A stretch of 53,171 bases of DNA from Bacteroidota bacterium (GTDB lineage Bacteria; Bacteroidota; Bacteroidia; Chitinophagales; Chitinophagaceae). Numbering within the stretch: the stretch's first letter is position 1; every line of letters begins with the position of its first letter. Below, one piece after another: positions 18,717-26,026 of the stretch. Below the pieces are notes generated by a model. That model did not search any database, was not told the origin of the DNA, and saw nothing but the letters and a program-made list of their open reading frames with translations. A program made the translations under genes and the position numbers. Location: the NCBI GenBank assembly GCA_016868475.1, contig VGGU01000010.1:1-53171 (forward strand), written 5' to 3'.

Positions 18717-20098
18717 GAAATAGTTGAATTTTCTCGAATATCTCGCAGGAGTTGTTCTGCGATATTATTAGCCTTTGCCTCCAAATCGCTTTCTGCGTAA
18801 ATACGCACTATGGGCTCGGTATTGGAAGCCCTTAAATGCACCCAATCCTGATCAAACTCTATCCGAAGTCCGTCCTCTCGATTGATGGGCTGTTTACTAT
18901 ACTTCAATGCAAGCTTCTCCAATAGTTCGGCCAAGTTTGCATCTGCTGGCAATTTTATTTTGTTTTTTGAAATAAAATAATTGGGATAATTTTTTCTAAA
19001 CACACTCATGGCCTTATCCTGATTTGCAAAATGAGTTAGAAAAAGTCCTATTCCAATTAAAGCGTCCCGCCCATAATGAAAATCAGGAACAATTATACCT
19101 CCGTTACCTTCTCCACCTATCACCGCATTTGTCTCTTTCATTTTTGAGACCACGTTAACCTCTCCCACTGCAGCAGGTGTATAAAGTCCGCCTCTTGAAA
19201 CAGTTATTTCGCGCAGGGATTTGGTACTGCTCATATTGCTCACGGTATTTCCCATTCTTTTAGAAAGTACATAATCAGCAACAGCTACCAAAGTATACTC
19301 TTCGCCAAACAAAGTGCCATCCTCATTGACAAAACATAAGCGGTCCACATCCGGATCAACAGCAATTCCAAGATCCGCTCGTTGACGCACTACTTCTTCA
19401 CAAAGATCACTTAAGTGTTCTGGCAAGGGCTCGGGATTATGCGCAAACTGTCCGTTGATTTTATCATTGATAACCACTATATCCTGTACACCCAATTTGT
19501 TAAGTAAGGCAGGAACATAGGTAGCACCAGTTGAATTAATGGCATCGACCACAATTTTTAATTGTCGGGAAGCTATTACAGTGCGGTCAACTAATGGATA
19601 ATTGATAATGGCATCCAAATGAAACGCTAAGTAATCCTTAGTCACTATGGAACCCAACTTATCTACCGGAGCAAATTGAAAATGTTGTACTGCTGCTAGC
19701 TGTAGCACTCTTTTTCCCGTTTCTGCATCAATAAATTCACCTGCGGAGTTTAGCAATTTCAACGCATTCCATTCCTTAGGATTATGACTAGCCGTTATGA
19801 TAATTCCTCCAGCTGCCTTTTCTGCCGGTACTGCTATTTCTACAGTGGGAGTTGTGCTAAGCCCTAAGTCAATTACGTCCACTCCTAACCCCACTAAGGT
19901 TTGCAACACCAACTGCTGAACCATCGGCCCACTAATTCTGCCATCACGCCCTACCACAATACGTGGGGTTGCTTTTCCTTCTGTTATGATGGTAGCAAAT
20001 GCTGCAGTGAATTTTACTATATCCAGCGGAGTAAGATTCTCCCCGGTAGTGCCCCCAATGGTACCTCTAATACCAGAAATACTTTTTAGTAAAGACAT
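18713..20098 (-). CDS. glmM: Phosphoglucosamine mutase
   Basis: Alpha-D-phosphohexomutase of 461 aa that converts glucosamine-6-phosphate to glucosamine-1-phosphate for UDP-GlcNAc, peptidoglycan and lipid A. Seen in order: ISGIRGTIGG at the N-terminus, the phosphoserine loop TASHNPKEWNALK, the metal loop DPDVDRLCF, the sugar loop GGEGNGGIIVPDF, and a C-terminal phosphate-binding RASNTEPIVRIY. A phosphomannomutase/phosphoglucomutase role is the main alternative, since family members are hard to separate by motifs. It is translationally coupled with the cysteine desulfurase gene downstream and divergent from a methyltransferase gene. Confidence 0.88.
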   Translation of the reverse strand: MSLLKSISGIRGTIGGTTGENLTPLDIVKFTAAFATIITEGKATPRIVVGRDGRISGPMVQQLVLQTLVGLGVDVIDLGLSTTPTVEIAVPAEKAAGGIIITASHNPKEWNALKLLNSAGEFIDAETGKRVLQLAAVQHFQFAPVDKLGSIVTKDYLAFHLDAIINYPLVDRTVIASRQLKIVVDAINSTGATYVPALLNKLGVQDIVVINDKINGQFAHNPEPLPEHLSDLCEEVVRQRADLGIAVDPDVDRLCFVNEDGTLFGEEYTLVAVADYVLSKRMGNTVSNMSSTKSLREITVSRGGLYTPAAVGEVNVVSKMKETNAVIGGEGNGGIIVPDFHYGRDALIGIGLFLTHFANQDKAMSVFRKNYPNYFISKNKIKLPADANLAELLEKLALKYSKQPINREDGLRIEFDQDWVHLRASNTEPIVRIYAESDLEAKANNIAEQLLRDIRENSTIS

Positions 20099-20115
20099 AG
20101 GCAGGTTTTGCGCTG

Positions 20116-20123
20116 CAAAAATA
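20116..20123 (-). promoter_or_regulatory. glmM: -7 box (TATTTTTG) of glmM
   Basis: A perfect TAnnTTTG on the minus strand, 17 nt upstream of the glmM ATG, in a 68-bp divergent region that also holds a plus-strand box at 20155-20162. The two promoters face apart with about 30 bp between the boxes. Confidence 0.5.
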
Positions 20124-20154
20124 CAGTTTGGAAAGCAAATGAAAGGCTACGCTT

Positions 20155-20162
20155 TACCTTTG
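20155..20162 (+). promoter_or_regulatory. -7 box (TACCTTTG) of methyltransferase gene
   Basis: A perfect TAnnTTTG, 4 nt before the ATG at 20167, so the mRNA is predicted to be leaderless. A TTTG at 20127-20130 is a possible -33 element, but the 24-bp spacing is a little long. Confidence 0.5.
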
Positions 20163-20166
20163 CGCC

Positions 20167-20910
20167 ATGGAAGAAAAAACCTGGTTTAAAGATTGGTTCA
20201 ACTCTCCTTATTATCATGCGTTGTACGCCAATAGAGACGATTCGGAAGCTGCTGCTTTTATCACAGCATTATTACAATTTTTAGCCCCACCCCTTGGCGC
20301 AAAAATGCTCGATGTGGGTTGTGGCAGGGGCAGACATAGTCGTCAATTAGCAGCGCAGGGTTTTGAGGTAACTGGAATAGATGTTGCTCCAGAAAATATT
20401 CGATTTGCCAATCAATTTGCCAATCGGCAACTTCATTTTGAAATTCATGACATGCGGCAGCTTTACGCATCGAGGAATATGGACTATGTGTTTAATTTTT
20501 TTACCAGCTTTGGTTATTTCAATACTATGCAGGAGCATAAAAATGCATTGCGAATGATGGCAACACCACTTCGGAAAAACGGAATACTGATCTTAGATTA
20601 CGTAAATGACCAAACAGCCATTCAACAACTGGTAAAAGAGGAAACAAAAACAATTCAACAGGTACAGTTTACTATTAAACGCTGGTTCGACGAAGCATCT
20701 CTTTATAAGGAAATTGCCGTATATGACACAAAGAAGGAGATAAGATTTTCACATACTGAAAAAGTGGCTCGCTTTTCAAAAGAAAAATTGTCTGCCTTGC
20801 TCAGCCAACAACAACTTACCATTAGGAATATTTGGGGAGACTATCAACTGAACCCCTTTGTAAAGGAGCATTCACCGCGGTTAATCTTTCATGCCCAGCG
20901 TGAAAATTAG
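20167..20910 (+). CDS. Class I SAM-dependent methyltransferase
   Basis: 247-aa Rossmann-fold methyltransferase, presumably cytoplasmic. SAM motif I is MLDVGCGRGRHSRQLA (about 46-61), followed by the acidic end of strand 2 in VTGIDVAPENI, then MDYVFNFFTSFGYF (motif IV-like) and a late beta-sheet region with KRWFDEASLYKEI. The GIDVAPENIRFAN stretch and overall shape resemble Methyltransf_11/25 enzymes acting on small molecules; the substrate is not evident. The last 4 nt overlap the end of the convergent LTA-synthase-like gene. The start ATG follows directly on its promoter box. Confidence 0.82.
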   Translation: MEEKTWFKDWFNSPYYHALYANRDDSEAAAFITALLQFLAPPLGAKMLDVGCGRGRHSRQLAAQGFEVTGIDVAPENIRFANQFANRQLHFEIHDMRQLYASRNMDYVFNFFTSFGYFNTMQEHKNALRMMATPLRKNGILILDYVNDQTAIQQLVKEETKTIQQVQFTIKRWFDEASLYKEIAVYDTKKEIRFSHTEKVARFSKEKLSALLSQQQLTIRNIWGDYQLNPFVKEHSPRLIFHAQREN

Positions 20911-22889
20911 TTCTTGCGATTGTTCATGATTAAATACCGAGAAGACTCAAAAATTGCGTCCGTTAATTCGGATAGCGATCGCTGCGCTTTTTTTAACTCT
21001 CGGCTTGACCTCTTTGAGCTACTGTCTTCCAATGGCACCAATAACTCCTCTCCGGTATTTAACTGTCTGGAAAAATAATAATCATTAGTAATTACTCCAA
21101 TTCGGTCAGAGACGTTTGTTATAAAAGCAAAATGATTTGTTTTAGAAGGGTCCAGCAAATCTCGGCCAAGGGTTCTATTTTCATAAGGCCTATGTAATAA
21201 TCCCGCAATGGTGGGTAGTACATCAATTTGCGAAACCACCTCCCCTCTTTGCTGTGGCGCTAGTAAACCTGGTGCATAAAATAAAAGTGGAACGTGTTGA
21301 TCCGTCAAACGCTGTGTGGTCCAACTACTAGGATATATAGCACGCGCATTGCCGGCAACACCATGATCTCCAATTAGCACAAAAATGGTATTAGAAAAAT
21401 AATTAGCCTGTGCAGCTTTTTGAAAAAAAGTTCTAATACAATAATCCGTGTATCGAAAAGCATTATACTCATCCACCGATTCAAATCCATATTGGTTCAA
21501 CTTTTCTTCAAGCAAGGTGTCCCGAACAAAACCACTGTCTGCAAGAGGAATGGATCGTTGATAAGGACGATGATTTCCGGATGTTTGGATGTAAGCAAAA
21601 AAAGGAGCCGTGTTTTTTTCAAAAACTTGATGCGCCTCTAACAACAGATCTTTATCACTGATGCCCCATACGTTGATAGGCAGAATAGCAGGACGTTGAC
21701 CTGTGTGCATGATTAATCCTTTTATATTTTGCAGTATGCCCTCAAAATTGTTAAATTCTGCGTTTCCCCCCAGGAAGTAGTGCTTCTGATATTCTTCCAA
21801 ACCATTGATCAAGGTATATTGATCCAAGGCCTGCGGATTTTGACTCGAAAACTTATATAGTTGCGCATCTGGGATACCAGTCAAAATGGCAAATAAAGCC
21901 CTTGCCGTGGAAAAGGTCGGGGCAAAACAACGATTAAAAAAAACTCCTCGCTTAGAAAGTGAATCAACAAACGGGGTGGTGTTCAAAGGGTTGCCACTTA
22001 AGCTGCTTTTGTACATGCTAAAGGACTCACATTGAATCAATACAATATTGGGCTTACTTTCAGTGGCTGTGCTTCTGGGACCAATTGCTCTACTATAGGC
22101 AGTTTGACCCGTTTGCTTCCAGCCCAACCAGTTTGCCAAAACTGGATACAATGCCCTTGCACGATCCTCGTTGTAGCTGGGCTGTCGAAGGCTAAGCGTT
22201 CCCACAAAATTTTGAAGCGGGTTTATGGATAAATAACTTAAAAAACTTTGTTGAAACCGAAAGCTGTCCTCTCTTTTTAATGGTCGAGGGCCAAGTGACC
22301 CATGTATCATCAGAATGAGAACGAACAATCCACCAATAAAAAACCCTTGTCTGTGCGGTATTCCCATGCCATCCGTTTGATTGATCACTTGCCAATGGCT
22401 TTTGTGGTACATCCATCTAAAACTCAATACCGCTACCAACAAACCGCCTACCATCCAAAGTAGTGGATAGGTTTGCCAGATCATTTTTGCTGAAATGGTA
22501 AAATCCTCTGCAAAATTCATGGCACCTGCATCAAGTGGAGTTTGGTTATAGGAAAAACTACCAAAACCTGCTGCGAAAAAAAAGAAGATCACAAAAGTGA
22601 GAATAGCCAAGTACCAGGTCCAAAATTTTTTTGTGGCAACAGAATAAAAAGGCGATAGCCTGGGAAAAATGCTACAACTAACAATGGGAAACAAAACAAT
22701 AGCAATCCATCGTAAGTCATAGCGTAGCCCCAACGCAAAGGCCGAGGCCATCTGACTTCCAGAAATGTCAGCAGGCTTGAATGTAAAAAAAATAGATAAA
22801 CGGTAAGAAGTGAATAGTGCTAAGAGTAAAAAAAACAGATTTATTACCCATAACAAGGTCTTTGGCAATCGAATCAGTGACCTAAGCAT
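20907..22889 (-). CDS. LTA-synthase-like membrane sulfatase (alkaline phosphatase superfamily), copy 1
   Basis: Membrane protein of 660 aa from the ATG at 22889; the frame extends to a TTG at 22904. About five N-terminal helices (to about residue 200) precede a periplasmic sulfatase domain. Metal-site motifs are NIVLIQCESFSMYKS, TSGNHRPYQRS and LIGDHGVAG; the nucleophile is probably the Thr or Ser in FAPTFSTARALFA. The family includes lipoteichoic acid synthase and phosphoglycerol or phosphoethanolamine transferases; Gram-negative members modify envelope glycans or lipids. The substrate is unknown here. A second homologue lies at 47222-49162. It diverges from a PAP2 phosphatase gene. Confidence 0.87.
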   Translation of the reverse strand: MLRSLIRLPKTLLWVINLFFLLLALFTSYRLSIFFTFKPADISGSQMASAFALGLRYDLRWIAIVLFPIVSCSIFPRLSPFYSVATKKFWTWYLAILTFVIFFFFAAGFGSFSYNQTPLDAGAMNFAEDFTISAKMIWQTYPLLWMVGGLLVAVLSFRWMYHKSHWQVINQTDGMGIPHRQGFFIGGLFVLILMIHGSLGPRPLKREDSFRFQQSFLSYLSINPLQNFVGTLSLRQPSYNEDRARALYPVLANWLGWKQTGQTAYSRAIGPRSTATESKPNIVLIQCESFSMYKSSLSGNPLNTTPFVDSLSKRGVFFNRCFAPTFSTARALFAILTGIPDAQLYKFSSQNPQALDQYTLINGLEEYQKHYFLGGNAEFNNFEGILQNIKGLIMHTGQRPAILPINVWGISDKDLLLEAHQVFEKNTAPFFAYIQTSGNHRPYQRSIPLADSGFVRDTLLEEKLNQYGFESVDEYNAFRYTDYCIRTFFQKAAQANYFSNTIFVLIGDHGVAGNARAIYPSSWTTQRLTDQHVPLLFYAPGLLAPQQRGEVVSQIDVLPTIAGLLHRPYENRTLGRDLLDPSKTNHFAFITNVSDRIGVITNDYYFSRQLNTGEELLVPLEDSSSKRSSRELKKAQRSLSELTDAIFESSRYLIMNNRKN

Positions 22890-22927
22890 TCTGCAAAGAA
22901 ACAATATAACTGATACAATTAGCCCCT

Positions 22928-22935
22928 TACTTTTG
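22928..22935 (+). promoter_or_regulatory. -7 box (TACTTTTG) of PAP2 gene
   Basis: A perfect TAnnTTTG, 19 nt upstream of the TTG start at 22955. It supports the proposed start, since a stop codon at 22937-22939 excludes any longer in-frame start. Confidence 0.5.
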
Positions 22936-22954
22936 TTGAAGAAATTACAACCAC

Positions 22955-23542
22955 TTGGAAAAAATAGAACAACTAGATCGCTGGTTATTCAAGCAAATTA
23001 ATTCCACAGGTGCAAACGCCTTCTTTGATTGGCTACTTCCCTCCTGGCGAACCCCCACCTTTTGGATTCCCGCATACTTATTATTGTTAGTAGTACTCGT
23101 TTATAGATTTCGGCAAAAAGCAGGATGGTGGGTTCTTTTCCTGATCACCACTGTAGGGTTAGTGGACCTTATAGGCAATCAACTAATCAAACAAACCATA
23201 CAGCGGCTTCGGCCCTGTAATGACCCATCCTTAGCAGGAGAAGTGCTATTGCGTATACCCGCGTGTGGAACGGGATTTAGTTTTATTTCCAACCATGCAG
23301 CTAATCACTTTGCAATAGCCACTTTTATGTTTTTAACCCTTGGCAAATGGCTCGGCAGAACAAGTTATTTCTTATTTCTTTGGGCATTTTTGGTTGGGTA
23401 CGCCCAGATCTATGTAGGAGTACACTACCCTGGCGATGTGTTAGCCGGATCGATTATGGGTATTGCAATAGCTGCGTTCATGGCTAGCCTATACAGCAAA
23501 CAGCCACGATTCGGTATCTTCGATAGTGCAAACCTGATTTAA
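22955..23542 (+). CDS. PAP2-family membrane phosphatase
   Basis: Integral membrane lipid phosphatase-like protein of 195 aa with five or six predicted helices. Motif 1 KQTIQRLRP (K-x6-RP) is intact. Motif 2 reads SNHAANH instead of PSGH, and motif 3 reads AQIYVGVHYPGD, keeping H and D but with Gln where SRx5Hx3D has Arg. The start must be TTG at 22955: no ATG or GTG occurs before the in-frame stop at 22937. It probably dephosphorylates undecaprenyl pyrophosphate or another lipid phosphate in the inner membrane. The CNNM-like gene follows after 5 nt. Its neighbour across the divergent gap is an LTA-synthase-like enzyme, a possible lipid-linked partner. Confidence 0.85.
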   Translation: MEKIEQLDRWLFKQINSTGANAFFDWLLPSWRTPTFWIPAYLLLLVVLVYRFRQKAGWWVLFLITTVGLVDLIGNQLIKQTIQRLRPCNDPSLAGEVLLRIPACGTGFSFISNHAANHFAIATFMFLTLGKWLGRTSYFLFLWAFLVGYAQIYVGVHYPGDVLAGSIMGIAIAAFMASLYSKQPRFGIFDSANLI

Positions 23543-23547
23543 TACAT

Positions 23548-24840
23548 ATGGATTTCTTTATTCTCGGTGTTCTTATTTTTTTGAATGCCTTGTTTTCCAT
23601 GTCTGAGATCGCCTTGGTCTCTGCCAGGAAAGGAAGACTGGAGCACTTAGCAGAAAAAGGGAATAAACGTGCACAGCAAGCGCTAACACTTTCAAATCAT
23701 CCTGAACTTTTCTTGTCTGCTGTACAAATCGGAATCACCCTGGTTTCTATACTTACGGGAGTTTATTCAGGAGAAAAATTTAGCGAGCAACTTTTACCCC
23801 ATCTGATCAAGCAAGGAGTCGAGCCTAAGTTGGCAGACACTTTAGCTACCCTGATCATTGTAATAGCCGTAACCTTTGTTTCCATCATATTTGGCGAGCT
23901 TATCCCCAAACGAATCGGACTGATCAGATCAGAAAAATTAGCCATAGCCGTAGCCGGGCCCATGCGTTTATTTGCACAGTTCACTTATCCGCTGGTATGG
24001 CTGCTTAATAACAGCAGTTCCTTGTTCTTTAAGATTTTTAAAATTCGGAAAAGCAACAACGATGCCATTACTGAAGAGGAGATCAAAACATTGATTACAG
24101 AGGGAATGGAAGCCGGCAACATTGAGGAAGAAGAACAGGAAATCATTGAGAGAGTTTTTCATCTTAGTGATCGCAACATTACATCGCTGATGACACACAG
24201 AAGCGATATTATTTGGTTCAGCGAGAAGGATACAGAAGAGCAAATCAAAGGAAAGATCATGGAGGCTCCCCACTCCGCTTATCCCATTTGCAAAGACAAC
24301 ATTGACACGATCAAAGGAGTGGTTTCTATTAAAGATCTTTATGTAAGCCCGGATCACCTACAACTGGAACAAGTCATGCAACCAGCCCTGTTTATCCCTG
24401 AAAATATTTCTGCCTACCAGGTGCTGGAACGATTTAAATTGTCAAAAGTGCATTCGGCATTTATTGTAGACGAATATGGAAGCATTCAGGGCATGCTCAC
24501 CCTAAATGATATTCTAGAAGCCATTGTAGGAGAGATTCCACAGGAAGAAGGGCTTGATTACGAAATCTTGGAACGCGAGAATGGCAGCTTTTTGATTGAT
24601 GCCCAGATACCCTTTTATAATTTCTTGTCTCATTTTGAAAAAACAGAATGGATGAATGAAGGGGAACAGGATTTTGACACCATGGCCGGTTTTATTTTGC
24701 ACCAGCTGGAGCGAATTCCAAAAACAGGTGAAAAATTTCAATGGAAAGGATTCTCCATTGAAATTGTAGACATGGATGGACACCGGATCGACAAGGTATT
24801 GGTGGAAATCAGCGATGCTATTCGAAGTAATATGGAATAA
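23548..24840 (+). CDS. CNNM/CorC-type hemolysin family protein
   Basis: Inner-membrane protein of 430 aa with the domain order of the CNNM/CorB family linked to Mg2+ (or Co2+) export: an N-terminal DUF21 membrane domain (about 1-190; the opening FLNALFSMSEIALVSARKGR is typical), a Bateman module of two CBS domains (about 205-335; SLMTHRSDIIWF and VHSAFIVDEYGSIQGMLTL), and a C-terminal CorC_HlyC domain (about 350-425). The hemolysin label is historical and no toxin function is implied. It follows the PAP2 gene by 5 nt and converges on the DUF6702 gene with 3 nt between the stops. Confidence 0.92.
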   Translation: MDFFILGVLIFLNALFSMSEIALVSARKGRLEHLAEKGNKRAQQALTLSNHPELFLSAVQIGITLVSILTGVYSGEKFSEQLLPHLIKQGVEPKLADTLATLIIVIAVTFVSIIFGELIPKRIGLIRSEKLAIAVAGPMRLFAQFTYPLVWLLNNSSSLFFKIFKIRKSNNDAITEEEIKTLITEGMEAGNIEEEEQEIIERVFHLSDRNITSLMTHRSDIIWFSEKDTEEQIKGKIMEAPHSAYPICKDNIDTIKGVVSIKDLYVSPDHLQLEQVMQPALFIPENISAYQVLERFKLSKVHSAFIVDEYGSIQGMLTLNDILEAIVGEIPQEEGLDYEILERENGSFLIDAQIPFYNFLSHFEKTEWMNEGEQDFDTMAGFILHQLERIPKTGEKFQWKGFSIEIVDMDGHRIDKVLVEISDAIRSNME

Positions 24841-24843
24841 CTG

Positions 24844-25395
24844 TTAAAATTCCATTTGTGCTACACTGGACGGATAATCCAATTTTACACTTTTACGCGT
24901 GTTTCGAGATGAAAAATGGATCAAATTAACCTGATCATCGTAAAGATCAAACAGTAAATTGGTGTTAACTGTTGCCCTTTCAATAAGAGTGGGTGCTTTT
25001 TCAATTTCTAAATAAACATAAACGGCTTCTCTTTCCTGCTCAAATCCCAGATAATTGACTGACATCAATTTTCCATTAACCTGTATACTTAAATGTGTTT
25101 TTAGATATTGGTTAACCAAAGTATCCATGGATGCATGCAGGGAAGGCGCAATCAAGTCCGCTTTTCGTTTGTAAACTTTTGACAAAGCATCCTCAAAATC
25201 ATCAGTGAAAAGTTTACATTGAACTTCCAGCGTGGCCTCCGTTATGTTATGATTAACCTCTATTACTCCAACATGAAAGGGGTGGACAGCTGGAGCATCA
25301 ACCATGGGGAACAATCTCCATAAAAACCAACCAAACAAGGTAAGTGCCGTTTGCATAAAATATTTTACAATCACAAAATTCTGAATTATTTTCAT
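24844..25395 (-). CDS. DUF6702-family protein
   Basis: 183-aa protein of unknown function. I chose the ATG at 25395; the frame runs to 25500 and another ATG lies at 25356. A hydrophobic N-terminus (FMQTALTLFGWFLW) looks like a signal anchor or signal peptide. The mature part opens HPFHVGVIEVNHN and contains VQCKLFTDDFEDALSK and KLMSVNYLGFEQEREAVYVY, which match the DUF6702 pattern of Bacteroidetes. It is divergent from the HupE/UreJ-like gene, which starts only 36 bp away, and an M1 peptidase follows that. This trio recurs in the phylum as far as I know, suggesting linked work. Confidence 0.72.
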   Translation of the reverse strand: MKIIQNFVIVKYFMQTALTLFGWFLWRLFPMVDAPAVHPFHVGVIEVNHNITEATLEVQCKLFTDDFEDALSKVYKRKADLIAPSLHASMDTLVNQYLKTHLSIQVNGKLMSVNYLGFEQEREAVYVYLEIEKAPTLIERATVNTNLLFDLYDDQVNLIHFSSRNTRKSVKLDYPSSVAQMEF

Positions 25396-25431
25396 AGCTT
25401 GTTCAAAACAGGGACAATTCTTAATTAAAGT

Positions 25432-26016
25432 ATGGAGGCATTTCAATTTTATTTTCCATTTGGCTGGGAGCATATCATCAGCCTGGATGCATTGGACCAT
25501 CAGTTATTTTTATTGGCATTATTGGCTGGGTATGGCTGGAAGGATTGGAAAAATACACTACTATTGGTAACTGCCTTTACAGTGGGACATTCCCTAACAC
25601 TTTTATTGAGTGTGGGAGACTGGGTCCGTGTTGATAGTAAATGGGTAGAATTCTTAATTCCCTTGACCATAGTGCTTGCGGCCGGAAAGAATTTATTAGT
25701 AAAAGCAAACACTTCAATTCAACACTATCAAAGCTACGTTCTAGCACTATTTTTTGGACTGATCCATGGATTAGGCTTTGCAAACACTATTCGAATGATG
25801 CTGGCTACAGATCAACAACTGGGGTGGGGTTTGCTGGGATTCAACTGCGGGCTTGAAGTGGGGCAACTGATTATTGTTTCTGTGTTGTTAGGACTAACTT
25901 TTTTGATCGGAGCAGTAATGAAGGCTTCTTTGTCAATCTACTCCTTTTTTGTTTCTTCACTTTCCTTAGGCATTGCGGCAAGCATTTGCTATAACCGATT
26001 CCCTTTCTCTTTTTAA
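25432..26016 (+). CDS. HupE/UreJ-like membrane protein
   Basis: Polytopic membrane protein of 194 aa with about six or seven helices. Metal-binding-type histidines sit in conserved positions of the HupE/UreJ_2 family: HIISLDALDHQLFLLALLAG at the N-terminus, TVGHSLTLLLS, and FGLIHGLGFANTIR. The family includes putative nickel or cobalt permeases tied to hydrogenase and urease, but no such enzyme is in this window, and Bacteroidetes members often sit beside DUF6702 and M1 peptidases. Metal transport is therefore an inference. The M1 peptidase ATG follows 10 nt after the stop, so the pair is probably an operon. Confidence 0.82.
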   Translation: MEAFQFYFPFGWEHIISLDALDHQLFLLALLAGYGWKDWKNTLLLVTAFTVGHSLTLLLSVGDWVRVDSKWVEFLIPLTIVLAAGKNLLVKANTSIQHYQSYVLALFFGLIHGLGFANTIRMMLATDQQLGWGLLGFNCGLEVGQLIIVSVLLGLTFLIGAVMKASLSIYSFFVSSLSLGIAASICYNRFPFSF

Positions 26017-26026
26017 AATATCAAAC

